Shown piece after piece: positions 34,401 to 42,229 of a stretch of 64,000 bases of DNA. The DNA comes from Polynucleobacter sp. SHI8 (GTDB taxonomy: Bacteria; Pseudomonadota; Gammaproteobacteria; Burkholderiales; Burkholderiaceae), in contig NZ_AP027204.1 in assembly GCF_027944005.1 (NCBI RefSeq), positions 930,001 through 994,000 on the forward strand, given 5' to 3'. A program made the position numbers and the translations under genes. The notes under the pieces are model-generated. The model made no database searches and was not told the DNA's origin. It worked only from the letters and a program-made list of their open reading frames with translations. Positions within the stretch are counted from its first letter, which is position 1. Each line of letters starts with the position of its first letter.

Positions 34401-34944
34401 TGTGCCGCAAGTTCAGGATGAAGAGAATAAAACCTTTGAAGAAACCAATCAATCAAGTACCCAAGAAAACAAACCGAAGCAAGAGATCCTGGCCTTAGGA
34501 ACTTGGGTGCACTGGTTTCTTGAGCAAACTACCCAAGAACCTATCCATGGTGAGATAAGTTTCGAGATCCTCCAGAAAATGGCGACAGGGCAAAAAGCAC
34601 CTACAGATATAACTATCAAGGCGATACCCATTGTGCAGAAGATTCTGAATACGGACCATTTAAAAGATTATTTTTATGGCCACCACATTGTGGCTATTTG
34701 GAATGAATTAGAAATGATTGGTGAAGGAGGAGTTTTATTCAAAATCGATCGATTAGTAGAGCTAGAAAATGAACTCGTGATCTTGGACTATAAGTTAACG
34801 ATTCCAGAAGAGAGTACTGAGTTCTTTAATAAATATCACAATCAACTCAAAAATTACCAAGCATTAGTGAAGAAACTTCGCCAAGATAAGCCAGTACGAG
34901 CTGTACTTGTAGATCAACATGCCAATGTCAAAGAAATTGTATAA
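31489..34944 (+). CDS. AddA-like UvrD-family helicase-nuclease
   Basis: The start is ATG 31489, inside the partner's stop (ATGA). Superfamily 1 motifs are present: motif I EACAGSGKTWLL (residues 19-30), AITFTRKAAQEM, IDEFQDTNPTQW, VGDPKQSIYRFRKAD, TIHAAKGLEAPFVFL and YVAMTRSKQ. The C-terminal region has a RecB-like nuclease end (ALGTWVHWFLE, then ELVILDYKL). The 1151 residues are right for AddA. It should unwind DNA ends in complex with the AddB-like protein and load RecA after recognising a regulatory DNA sequence, by analogy with Bacillus and alpha-proteobacterial AddAB. Confidence 0.88.
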   Translation: MIDELTKISCDPKESVVVEACAGSGKTWLLISRIFRLLLIGVKPSQILAITFTRKAAQEMNDRLATLLLEMHQKPDAEVLQELMIRGLSAEEAQQQLPHARALYEEVLTQPQVIAMETFHGWFSRVSSAAPITSGIVNQGSLREDRQRLLKEAMADWWKQLGAGEGEFAILQEHYLRLLELISKKTADAFLEGPSSILEQLSAWQQYVDSLPGGKDPLQMLEEKLPLLHQPSPCHNLQDETQFDWQGLRTCYQWYSQSLASNDVKLTIPLRQLLDAQQAGAQEETLIHLLKSALLNKTAPHNPKPVVLNCSTALNNILTDAGRADLQTEIPRLFRVWLDLLDRYKDWQKEQNLYQLNQSWIILGTSIANHFREYKKNHRILDFNDLEMNVAQLLKDEVLASYIQVRLDAKYKHILIDEFQDTNPTQWMILKAWLSGYGTAGDLPKIFVVGDPKQSIYRFRKADARLFKAVQDFLQKDYKAKLLNKDDTRRNPPAVVQAVNQVFTQVKEQIPDYRFINHQTLWKNHPKTPLDTEVFCLELIPKIGTETASENRNPFQEGLLDSTRGAAAQQNLMEAKQVASIIRHWLATKYVKDDQSESGVRTANPSDFYILVRNKTHVLEMETALRIYGLPYQSPRKGGLLQTLEAADIRALLNVLLTPSNNLALAQVLRSPIFSCDEQQLQQLASLANKQSWWNHLEHIPQENMQKAHRLLNRWRGLANHMPVHDLLDCIYEEGEVYKNYTRVCPPLMHTKVLANLEAFLKLALDTNGGRYPSLSRLIEELQILTKGLETETPDEGEVLEASDEEDDEDIEADQTAIKIMTIHAAKGLEAPFVFLMNTNYVPSEKDSTGVLMDWPTNQNAPNLMFAYQKDGLNTILQPIKDEENQIAQRENANLLYVAMTRSKQSFVACGNGDLKDKSWYALMMRAQIAVKSIADIVPEEEHLPIAIQATSIVNDTRLKFPEIPKIPFKDVPQVQDEENKTFEETNQSSTQENKPKQEILALGTWVHWFLEQTTQEPIHGEISFEILQKMATGQKAPTDITIKAIPIVQKILNTDHLKDYFYGHHIVAIWNELEMIGEGGVLFKIDRLVELENELVILDYKLTIPEESTEFFNKYHNQLKNYQALVKKLRQDKPVRAVLVDQHANVKEIV

Positions 34945-34974
34945 AGTAGTGCTATTCAATCAGGGGAGAAAAAT

Positions 34975-35373
34975 ATGTTATCGAAGTTTAATGAATTAGG
35001 TTTTGCAGAAAAATTCTTTATCGGATTTGTTGCTGTTGGTTTAGCCACGACTTTTTATGATCAGTTTTCTCAAAGCAGTAAACAATCTGGGATTCAGTCA
35101 GCCCAAGAGAAGTGTTTGAAAGAAGCCGAAGAATTAAAAGCAAACGCTATGCCACATGAAGTATGGAAAAAAGTACCTCCCGTATGTGATCCAGAAGCGA
35201 TTAGTAAATTAGAGCAAAAAACATCTACTCAAAAGGCGATCCTAGAAATGACAGACGAACAAAAATCCAACAAATCATTCCCATCCATTATTTGGTTTAT
35301 CTTAATTGGTTTGATACCTACCATCGTGCGCGTGATTAGACGTCAGATGGGTAAGATCGATAAGAACGGTTAA
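34975..35373 (+). CDS. small membrane protein of unknown function
   Basis: The ATG at 34975 follows AGGGGAGAAA, a good ribosome site. The 132-residue product has an N-terminal hydrophobic segment (FAEKFFIGFVAVGLATTFY), a soluble part with two cysteines (EKCLKEAEE and PPVCDPEA), and a second hydrophobic segment (FPSIIWFILIGLIPTIV) followed by basic residues. It lies 30 bases after the AddA-like gene and before a strong terminator, so it ends that operon. No family is recognised. Confidence 0.7.
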   Translation: MLSKFNELGFAEKFFIGFVAVGLATTFYDQFSQSSKQSGIQSAQEKCLKEAEELKANAMPHEVWKKVPPVCDPEAISKLEQKTSTQKAILEMTDEQKSNKSFPSIIWFILIGLIPTIVRVIRRQMGKIDKNG

Positions 35374-35397
35374 ACATCATCTGCAGTAACACAAGAG

Positions 35398-35431
35398 TGC
35401 TATTGGGATACCTACCAATAGCATTTTTTTT
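35398..35431 (+). terminator. intrinsic terminator of the AddB-AddA operon
   Basis: TGCTATTGG (35398-35406) and CCAATAGCA (35415-35423) form a perfect 9-bp stem with an 8-base loop, followed by eight T. It lies 24 bases after the stop of the small membrane protein. Confidence 0.92.
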
Positions 35432-35590
35432 CTATTTTTTTAACTTTTAAGTGATTTTATTTACAAGGAAAAAACTATTCATAAGAGCAGACTACAGATG
35501 CTTTTACTTAAACGATTAAACAATTAACTATAATAATTTAAATCTTTTTAATAATTATCAAGTTCCTTTATATGGTGCGTTAACGTACAT

Positions 35591-37489
35591 ATGTTATCGA
35601 ATAATGGAGAACTCCAGTTTGCCGCGACCAGTCTTTTTCCGGTCATGCTTATTATTAACTTGATTTACGGCATTATTTTTTGGGGATTATTTAGAAAAGA
35701 CAACCTGAAAGAAGTGGACTTTTGGATTAAGGGATGTTTTTACTTCTCCATAGGCATATTACTGGCTTCAACTAGAGCCCTTATTCCTCTATTTTTAGGT
35801 TATGCCATCGGTAATTTTTTAATTTTCTATTCTCACCTCATGTGTTTTCGATCGATGCAATACATGGCTTGTGGATCAAATAAAAAAAACGACATGATGA
35901 AGCTATTCTGTGTTTTTTATGGATTAGGCTTTATCTACCTCAAAACTTGCCACGACGATCCAAATCTGATTGCCTTATATGTCGGGGTTTCTAACTGCAT
36001 GTTTCATTCATGGATTTTTGTCAAACTTTTTAGAATACGCAAGCACATTCCTAATTTATTTGCCGAGTTAATTGCTTATTGTTATTTGACTACATTGTTA
36101 ATTTGGGTAATCCGAGTCTTTTCAGCTCAGTATTATAGTTTTGGAGAGTCACTCGACCCAGGCTTTATTAATTGGTTTACCATGTTACTCTTGACGATGA
36201 TCTTTGTGATCAAGCATGCTTTCTTTTTTGGATTGCAGCTAATCCGAAAAAATAATCAACTTGATGAAATCACCCGATTATCTTCTGAAAAAGATGACTT
36301 AATGTCTCAATTAGAGGCAGAAAAAAATGTTGCCGAAAAAGCGAATTTAACCAAAAGCCAGTTTTTAGCGAATGTTTCGCATGAAATCCGCACGCCTTTA
36401 CATGGTTTAATTGGAATGTTATCGATTGTCTTACGATCCCCCATGTCAGAGGAAATTAAAAAGTCACTAGATAAGGCTTTGTATTCCTCAAAAGCCTTGC
36501 TGTATGTTTTAAACGATATCTTATCTTTCGCCAAAATTGAAGCGGGTAAGATTGAAGCCAATATAGAGCCATTTCGATTGAAGCATCTGTTTGATGACGT
36601 TTCTGATTTGTTTTTGATTTCTGCAACTGATAAAAAAATCGAATTACGCTTTGATCTTGACCCTAAGATCCCTGAAGTGCTCATGGGTGATTTCTTTAAA
36701 TTGCGCCAGGTATTATTCAATTTGATAGGTAATTCGATTAAGTTTACACGCCATGGCTCGATTGACGTACATGCTCGTTTAGAAAAGATTGAGGATCAAA
36801 AGGTAATCTTAACCATCAGCGTGAAAGATACTGGCGTCGGTATTTCTTCTGAATCCATGGAGGAGATATTTCAACCATTTCGACAATTGGATAACACAAA
36901 TACACGGAATTATGACGGTGTCGGATTGGGCTTGTCGATTGTCCAGAGTATTTTAAACACCATGAACTCCCCGCTCAATATCAAAAGCCAACCAGGTGTT
37001 GGGACCGAAGCGTCCTTTGAATTATGTTTAGAGATTCCGTCCAAACTTCAATCAGATTCCATCAACTTAAAACCAAACCCTCAGGACCCTGGTTTGATTC
37101 TGATTGCTAAAGATATGTTGGTAGGAAAACGCATATTAGTTGCTGAAGATAACCCAATTAATGTGGAAGTAATTCGACATTATTTAGAATTTATGAAGAT
37201 CGATGCTGATTTTGTTTTGGATGGTAATGAATGTCTTGAGGCGATTGAAAAAAATTCCTATGATCTAGTTTTGATGGATATCCAAATGCCTAATATTGAT
37301 GGCATACAAACGACATCCCAGATTAGATCAAATGAAAAGTTCAAGGACCTTCCTATTGTTGGACTCAGTGCTGCAATAGCCGCTGAAGATCGTGAAAAGA
37401 GTTTAAGAAGTGGGATGAATGATTATTTGGTTAAGCCATTTGAGATAAATGAATTAGCTGAAATCATCCAGAAATATCTTAACCGATAA
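35591..37489 (+). CDS. orphan hybrid sensor histidine kinase
   Basis: Residues 1-215 hold about seven hydrophobic segments (no large periplasmic domain), so the input is probably within or near the membrane. A coiled-coil (225-255) leads to the HisKA domain with His264 in NVSHEIRTPL. The HATPase domain follows (NLIGNSIKFT, DTGVGIS, VGLGLSI), then a receiver with Asp563 in LVLMDIQMP and Lys615. No HPt and no output regulator are adjacent. A -10-like TATAAT lies at 35529-35534. The REC-HPt protein at 17996 could complete the relay. The signal is unknown. Confidence 0.9.
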   Translation: MLSNNGELQFAATSLFPVMLIINLIYGIIFWGLFRKDNLKEVDFWIKGCFYFSIGILLASTRALIPLFLGYAIGNFLIFYSHLMCFRSMQYMACGSNKKNDMMKLFCVFYGLGFIYLKTCHDDPNLIALYVGVSNCMFHSWIFVKLFRIRKHIPNLFAELIAYCYLTTLLIWVIRVFSAQYYSFGESLDPGFINWFTMLLLTMIFVIKHAFFFGLQLIRKNNQLDEITRLSSEKDDLMSQLEAEKNVAEKANLTKSQFLANVSHEIRTPLHGLIGMLSIVLRSPMSEEIKKSLDKALYSSKALLYVLNDILSFAKIEAGKIEANIEPFRLKHLFDDVSDLFLISATDKKIELRFDLDPKIPEVLMGDFFKLRQVLFNLIGNSIKFTRHGSIDVHARLEKIEDQKVILTISVKDTGVGISSESMEEIFQPFRQLDNTNTRNYDGVGLGLSIVQSILNTMNSPLNIKSQPGVGTEASFELCLEIPSKLQSDSINLKPNPQDPGLILIAKDMLVGKRILVAEDNPINVEVIRHYLEFMKIDADFVLDGNECLEAIEKNSYDLVLMDIQMPNIDGIQTTSQIRSNEKFKDLPIVGLSAAIAAEDREKSLRSGMNDYLVKPFEINELAEIIQKYLNR

Positions 37490-37509
37490 GCTTATCTGCA
37501 GTGAGATCA

Positions 37510-38019
37510 TCAAAGAGTAAGCATTTTCAAATGTATGAAAATTGCCATAGAAGCTCTAGGTGATTCTTCCCAATATAATTTTTCTTGTGCCTGATTTTTT
37601 TGAATCAGTACTTGTAGCTCGTCCACAAATTGACGCCAGGTAATCTCTCGGTTAGTTAATTGCAGTCGTAAGACTTTACGATTTTTGTTATATTCATTCA
37701 TCAGCTCCACATACCCTGCAGATTGATAATCGGTATAGATCGAAATAGTAACCTGATCACGTTGCTTTTGTAGAACCTCAAACCATTCAAGACCCTCTAC
37801 CTCATCTTGACTGGCGTACTCATGGATTCCTAATGCGGGATCAGAGCGATACTCAACAATTTTTTTAAAGAGATGATCAATCTTAGGGCTTTGAGCATAA
37901 AGTTTTTGATAATAATCATTCACTTTAGTAAGTTCTTTGCGCATTGAGACTTGCTTACTGGATTGGGCAAGTCCTAGAATAGAAATTGAAAGAAGTAAGC
38001 AGCTGATGAAGTATTTCAT
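37510..38019 (-). CDS. exported protein of unknown function, 169 aa
   Basis: A short signal peptide (MKYFISCLLLSISILGLAQS) precedes a largely helical, highly charged and Gln/Glu-rich mature part (KVNDYYQKLYAQS, QLTNREITWRQFVDELQ). It ends 9 bases before... its start lies 9 bases downstream of the heptad-repeat protein gene, so the two are probably one operon. The kinase gene converges on it 20 bases away. I do not recognise a family. Confidence 0.65.
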   Translation of the reverse strand: MKYFISCLLLSISILGLAQSSKQVSMRKELTKVNDYYQKLYAQSPKIDHLFKKIVEYRSDPALGIHEYASQDEVEGLEWFEVLQKQRDQVTISIYTDYQSAGYVELMNEYNKNRKVLRLQLTNREITWRQFVDELQVLIQKNQAQEKLYWEESPRASMAIFIHLKMLTL

Positions 38020-38028
38020 GAGGAGTGA

Positions 38029-38334
38029 TTATTTCTGTTTGGACGGGGTATAACCAATGCGGTTGCCGTTGTTGTCAAAAATATTAGTAACACCTTGATC
38101 AGTCTTTGTCTCATAACCAATTCGATTGCCATTGTTGTCATAGACACCATTCTTTGAATTGGTATTTAAAGGGGAATTTTGGTAATTGAGAGGTGAGTTG
38201 TTGAAGTTAAGAGGGGAGTTCTGATAATTGAGTTCAGAATTTTTATAGTTCATTGGAGAGTTATCCCAAGTGATGATTTGACTAAATGCTGGGCTAACGA
38301 CAAAGACAACAAATAAAAGCCATATTTTTTTCAT
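38029..38334 (-). CDS. exported heptad-repeat protein, 101 aa
   Basis: A signal peptide of 18 residues (ending PAFS-Q) precedes five tandem 7-residue repeats with consensus NSPLNYQ (residues 25-59). A second repeat family follows: two copies of (V/I)(Y/F)DNNGNRIGY at about 64-74 and 85-95, a sequence like the YD/RHS-type turn motif. The protein is small, Asn-rich and low in complexity, and could be a structural or adhesive surface polypeptide. It shares a likely operon with the 169-residue exported protein. No enzymatic motif is present. Confidence 0.7.
   Translation of the reverse strand: MKKIWLLFVVFVVSPAFSQIITWDNSPMNYKNSELNYQNSPLNFNNSPLNYQNSPLNTNSKNGVYDNNGNRIGYETKTDQGVTNIFDNNGNRIGYTPSKQK
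38158..38262 (-). repeat. five tandem 21-bp coding repeats
   Basis: This is the DNA behind the NSPLNYQ heptads: five 21-bp units in frame. The third-position differences between units show that it is not a very recent duplication. Repeat number could vary between strains by slippage. Confidence 0.7.
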
Positions 38335-38458
38335 AGATCCTCCATTGATATAACTCCATCATGAAGGTCTTTAGGCTCATGAAATGAGCCTACTTAAATT
38401 AATTTTTTAACAGTTGGATATCAAAACAAATCAAAAAAAATCAATAAAATTTATTTTT

Positions 38459-38477
38459 TTACGGTATAATTACGGTA
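38459..38477 (+). promoter_or_regulatory. direct-repeat operator and -10 of the toxin-antitoxin pair
   Basis: TTACGGTA occurs at 38459-38466 and again at 38470-38477, exactly 11 bp apart, so both copies face one side of the helix. A -10-like TATAAT (38465-38470) lies between and within them. The antitoxin start is 22 bases further on. Ribbon-helix-helix antitoxins bind such repeats to repress their own operon, so this is the likely operator. Confidence 0.6.
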
Positions 38478-38498
38478 AAATTCTATTGGAATAATAAT

Positions 38499-38768
38499 AT
38501 GAAAAATACGCAACGTTTTGAAATGGTTCTGAACTCCTCTGATAAAAACGCAATTAGTCTTGCGGCAGAGTTGGCAGGTACCTCCATGGCTAACTTCGTA
38601 AGAAGTGCAGCTAAAGAAAAAGCGCGTCAAATGATTGATCAAGAAACGCGCCTATCCTTGAACGAAGATGATTTTACCAAGTTTGCAAAAGCTTTAAATG
38701 GTGGCTTCAAACCTAATAAAGCGTTAAAAAGAGCAATGGAAAAGGCAGGGAATTTAGAGATTGCTTGA
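38499..38768 (+). CDS. DUF1778 ribbon-helix-helix antitoxin
   Basis: The 89-residue protein begins with a ribbon-helix-helix DNA-binding domain (TQRFEMVLNSSDKNAISLAAELAGTS, with SMANFVRSAAKEKA) and ends with a flexible tail that would cover the toxin (DFTKFAKALNGGFKPNKALKRA). This is the DUF1778/TacA layout. It overlaps the GNAT toxin by eight bases, the usual type II order of antitoxin first. It should neutralise the acetyltransferase and repress the operon through the repeats at 38459-38477. Confidence 0.87.
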   Translation: MKNTQRFEMVLNSSDKNAISLAAELAGTSMANFVRSAAKEKARQMIDQETRLSLNEDDFTKFAKALNGGFKPNKALKRAMEKAGNLEIA

Positions 38769-39240
38769 AGACTTACCTTTAAACTCAAAAATCCATGACA
38801 GAAATTCATTTCGTTGTGGTGAACCTTTATTGGATCAATTTCTGCAAAAGGAAGCGGCTCAGTTAGAGAAACGGAATATTACCAAAACATTTGTATTGGT
38901 TGATCCTTCAAATCCCACAGTCATTGTAGGATTTTATTCTTTGAGTACTGCACAAGTCGACCATCAGGACTTTTCTGAGGGTTTAAAGAAGAAGCTTCCT
39001 CGCTATCCGATACCTTGTATTCGACTAGGGAGATTAGCTAGAAGCTTGGAATACCTTGGCGAGGGTATTGGAGAATTGCTCATCGGAAAAGCCTTACTTC
39101 GTTGTCAGGAGGTACAAAAAATAGTTGGAGCCAAGGCATTGATTGTTGATGCAAAAAATTCTCAAGCCCGCGATTTTTATATCGAGTATGGCTTTACACC
39201 GTTTGAATATGATGATCATCATCTGTTTTTGATTTTATAA
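38761..39240 (+). CDS. GNAT-family acetyltransferase toxin (TacT/AtaT-like)
   Basis: The start is TTG 38761, within the antitoxin stop region. The 159 residues have the GNAT fold of TacT/AtaT toxins: FRCGEPLLDQFLQKEA near the start, a beta strand VIVGFYSLSTAQV, an acetyl-CoA loop around residues 96-105 (YLGEGIGELLIG) and the likely catalytic Tyr140 in RDFYIEYGF. Toxins of this group acetylate the amino group of charged tRNAs and stop translation. The key residues are intact, so the pair is probably active. Confidence 0.87.
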   Translation: MLEDLPLNSKIHDRNSFRCGEPLLDQFLQKEAAQLEKRNITKTFVLVDPSNPTVIVGFYSLSTAQVDHQDFSEGLKKKLPRYPIPCIRLGRLARSLEYLGEGIGELLIGKALLRCQEVQKIVGAKALIVDAKNSQARDFYIEYGFTPFEYDDHHLFLIL

Positions 39241-39809
39241 AAATTTGTAAAGCTCCTCTATTAATATTGACCTTGAGGCTTCTACGTACGTCACTTTTTT
39301 AATTCTTAAAAAGTTAGATTTTGAACTTGAGTTGAGCAAAGATAACCCCAGCGTCCATGAATTGAGATACTTTGGGAATAATTGCAATGTTGATAGATAT
39401 CCTATTTGTACCAACATTGAAGATGGGCATCAAAGCGATAAAAGGTCTTCCTTGGTTATATTCAGTGATCTGACCTAATTTTTAGCACCACAAACCCAAG
39501 TACCAAAGCTCATCCACCATCAACCAATCATGATCCAATGATAAGATAAGAATACTCTCTTTAACCGTGGTACTAAACTGACATCAGTTCAACTTTCTAT
39601 CTATATTTACTTCTTGAAAAATCGATCTTGATTGCATGATTTTAAATAGACTTGGTTATCCGAAAGTTGAATTTAATCATTTTGTTAATAGTATTACTTC
39701 TTTTTAATGATTTTGCTACTTATTTAACTTTATTTGTTCCCCTGGGTCGCCCCATGATCCTCTCATCCAATAATCTTTCCTAAAGTAGCAAAAATACTTA
39801 AAACACCTA
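39241..39809. other. non-coding gap with no recognised gene
   Basis: About 570 bases between the toxin gene and the MerR-like promoter hold no convincing gene. A plus-strand frame from about 39298 to 39474 (KKLDFELELSKDNPSVHELR, ending IFSDLT) has protein-like composition but no start codon, and could be the remains of a gene. A 60-codon minus-strand frame opposite it (39235-39417) lacks a ribosome site. The rest (39480-39800) is AT-rich with nothing I can name. Confidence 0.5.
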
Positions 39810-39841
39810 TTGACACTGTCATTTATTGCTGTCAATATAAC
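39810..39841 (+). promoter_or_regulatory. MerR-type promoter with 20-bp spacer
   Basis: A consensus -35 TTGACA (39810-39815) and -10-like TATAAC (39836-39841) are separated by 20 bp, the long spacing typical of promoters activated by MerR regulators. The spacer is full of dyads: TTGACA is mirrored by TGTCAA at 39830-39835, and TGACA-C-TGTCA forms a palindrome. A further ACAGT/ACTGT dyad follows at 39842-39853. It lies just upstream of a MerR-like gene, so autoregulation is likely. Confidence 0.55.
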
Positions 39842-39887
39842 AGTTTATACTGTATTTAATGTGATTTATTCTTTTATAAAGGTAGGT

Positions 39888-40796
39888 ATGGGATTTTTTA
39901 TCCAAGATTATCAAGACTTTAGAGGCAATGTCCTTGATTTGTCAGATTTGGCAATCAAGTGCTCTAACTTCTTGGGTCTACCTGGTGAAACAGAAAAAAT
40001 CAATGAACGCACCATTCGGTATTACGTGACCGAAGGTTTAGTTGATCGTCCCACAAGGATTGGTCGAGATGCGGAGTATGAGTACATCCATTTACTGCAG
40101 TTTTTAGCAAGTCGGTATTTAGTTGCATCGGGTTACCCTATGGCCAAGGTTGCCCCCTACATTGCCAGTCGTAACATCGATGAGTTAGAGAAGTTTGTGA
40201 GTCATCCCACAAAACCCAATTTAGCAGAATTACTCGTCGCTTCTTTTGCTAAAGGGAGTAACACTGGTTTGGAGAGTATCAATCAATCGAAGAGAGAAGT
40301 GCGATCCACTCAAAAATCTCCACGTTTGGAAAAGAATGACATTCGGTTTTCTGTAAAGTCTCAGTCGAGTATGTTGGATTTAACTGAAGATTTGAACGAC
40401 TTATTTAGTAAAGTGCCGTCTGAGAACAAAATCTCTGCGAACTCAACTAAAAATGATGCCGATGAAAATTGTCAACGCGAAATTGCTCGTTTACAAAATC
40501 AGATGCAAAGGATGCAAGCACGTCTAGATGATGGCCTGCTGCAGATGAGCGAACGTATTGAAAAACAGTTTCAGAAACAGTTTCACCAAGTAGATGATTT
40601 ACACCGAGTTATACAACAGCTCCATGAGCAATTCCAAGAAGAACGCAATCAGTGGCATCAAGAGCTCCACGAGCTCAAACAAATGATTCATGATCGACTT
40701 CCACCGATCGAGGCCGAACGAGCGCCAGCACCCGAGCGAGCGCAAGCCTCAAACGTAACACCCGAAGTGCCCCCGCAAAGCTCCAAAAACACATAA
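39888..40796 (+). CDS. MerR-like regulator with long coiled-coil tail
   Basis: The ATG at 39888 follows AAAGGTAGGT, a better start than the in-frame TTG at 39810, which lies in the promoter. The N-terminal part contains a MerR-type winged helix (INERTIRYYVTEGLVDRP, then GRDAEYEYIHLLQFLASRYL, residues 38-77). A low-complexity linker and a coiled-coil follow (about 197-270, ENCQREIARLQNQMQRMQAR), ending in a Pro/Ala/Glu-rich tail. The coiled-coil replaces any ligand-binding domain and may bind the adjacent VWA protein. The following gene is 62 bases downstream on the same strand. Confidence 0.78.
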   Translation: MGFFIQDYQDFRGNVLDLSDLAIKCSNFLGLPGETEKINERTIRYYVTEGLVDRPTRIGRDAEYEYIHLLQFLASRYLVASGYPMAKVAPYIASRNIDELEKFVSHPTKPNLAELLVASFAKGSNTGLESINQSKREVRSTQKSPRLEKNDIRFSVKSQSSMLDLTEDLNDLFSKVPSENKISANSTKNDADENCQREIARLQNQMQRMQARLDDGLLQMSERIEKQFQKQFHQVDDLHRVIQQLHEQFQEERNQWHQELHELKQMIHDRLPPIEAERAPAPERAQASNVTPEVPPQSSKNT

Positions 40797-40858
40797 AACC
40801 ATCGCTGTAATTGCTGTACCAACATTCAACTGAATCCTTTTTAGAAAGAGAGATCACT

Positions 40859-42190
40859 ATGTTTGACCCTATTGCTTTAGAAGTACTCTTAACGCCACGT
40901 AAAAAAGTGCTCGTGGATGCCCCCAATCAAAACCTCGACGTGATGTTACGACTGCGCGCCCATGAAACTTCAGGTCAGGAAATCAAAAAAACACCACTCG
41001 CTATTTCGATTGTGATTGACCGATCTGGCTCCATGGATGGCGGTAAATTAGACCAAGCCAAACGTTCTGCGTTAGATATTATTCACCGTTTGCAAGACCA
41101 CGATTTAGTCAGTGTTATTTCTTACGACAATACTGTGGAAGTACATTTAGAACTTATGCCAGTGCCATCGGCCCGAATCTTAATCGAGCATCATTTATGG
41201 GGTCTGCATCCAAGAGGGGGAACTAATCTGCATGCGGGATGGTTAAAAGGTGCTGAGATTTTAGCCCCAGAATCTAATGGTGATCATCTGTGCCGCGTGA
41301 TATTGCTCTCTGACGGTCAAGCCAATACTGGAATTGTTTGTTTAGATCGCATTTGTGATCAAGTGACTGAACTTGCACGTGTGGGGATTTCTACAACGAC
41401 GGTAGGTATTGGACTCGATTTCAATGAAGAGCTTATGACCGCGATGGCTAATGCCGGACAAGGTAATGCTTGGTATGGTGAGCGTGTGGAAGATCTTCAA
41501 GAATCCTTTGATTCAGAAATGAGTTATTTATCACAACTGGTGTTTAAAGAAGTTGAAGTGATTGCGCATTACGCAGGTCGTCAATTGAAGATGAGAAATG
41601 ACTATCTATCCATCAAGAAAAATACCTGGAGAATCTCAGGTATCGCCTTAGGCTCAGAAAAGTGGGTAGCATTTTCTATGCCAATGCGTGAAGTGATCGA
41701 TATTCAGCACGATGGTTCGATTCTTGAAATTGAACTCGTAGTAACTGATAGCCATAATCGTCGTCATAATCTCTTTGCGAAATTACTCGATATGCCGGTG
41801 GTGAGTACCCAAGCGTATCTTGAAGCACCAGAAGATGAACTCGTTGCAAGGCGGTTTCAAGAAGTGGAGATGGCAGATATCCAACGAGAAGCAAGAAACT
41901 TGGTACGAGATGGTGATTGGGAACGAGTGGAGCGCATGATCATTGAACTCGAAGAGCGTTCTCGTAATAATCCATGGGTACAAGAGAGTGTGAAGTATCT
42001 GCGCAAACTAATGGAGGATAAAGATCGAGCCCGTTTGGAAAAAGAATTAGTCTATGCCTCTCGCTCCATGAAAAATCGCTCTTCTGGACTAGAGGATAAT
42101 GTTCGGTTTAGTATCAGTGAGGAATCAATCAAGCCAGCATTCTTGAGGAAGAAAACTTCACAGGGTAGAAATTCCGATTCACAAAGTTAA
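40859..42190 (+). CDS. VWA-domain protein paired with the MerR-like regulator
   Basis: The start ATG 40859 follows AGAAAGAGAGA; the longer frame to 40811 lacks a site. Residues about 44-235 are a von Willebrand factor A domain with an intact metal-binding site (Asp54-x-Ser56-x-Ser58 in IDRSGSMDGGK), a Thr in PRGGTNLHAG and an Asp in LLSDGQAN. The C-terminal part (about 240-443) has a beta-rich region and charged helices (ERVERMIIELEERS). No signal peptide, so it acts in the cytoplasm. The family is related to stand-alone bacterial VWA proteins of unknown function. Confidence 0.8.
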   Translation: MFDPIALEVLLTPRKKVLVDAPNQNLDVMLRLRAHETSGQEIKKTPLAISIVIDRSGSMDGGKLDQAKRSALDIIHRLQDHDLVSVISYDNTVEVHLELMPVPSARILIEHHLWGLHPRGGTNLHAGWLKGAEILAPESNGDHLCRVILLSDGQANTGIVCLDRICDQVTELARVGISTTTVGIGLDFNEELMTAMANAGQGNAWYGERVEDLQESFDSEMSYLSQLVFKEVEVIAHYAGRQLKMRNDYLSIKKNTWRISGIALGSEKWVAFSMPMREVIDIQHDGSILEIELVVTDSHNRRHNLFAKLLDMPVVSTQAYLEAPEDELVARRFQEVEMADIQREARNLVRDGDWERVERMIIELEERSRNNPWVQESVKYLRKLMEDKDRARLEKELVYASRSMKNRSSGLEDNVRFSISEESIKPAFLRKKTSQGRNSDSQS

Positions 42191-42229
42191 CCCCTGTAAA
42201 TTCAAGAGGATTTAATACTTTTTACATTC

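Noticed and set aside
28640..34944. Naming the nuclease-helicase pair a phage-defence system
   Set aside because: Motifs fit ordinary AddAB-type recombination, and no defence-specific gene is in the operon.
39235..39417. 60-codon minus-strand frame after the GNAT toxin
   Set aside because: It overlaps the toxin stop, lacks a ribosome site and has no recognisable motif.
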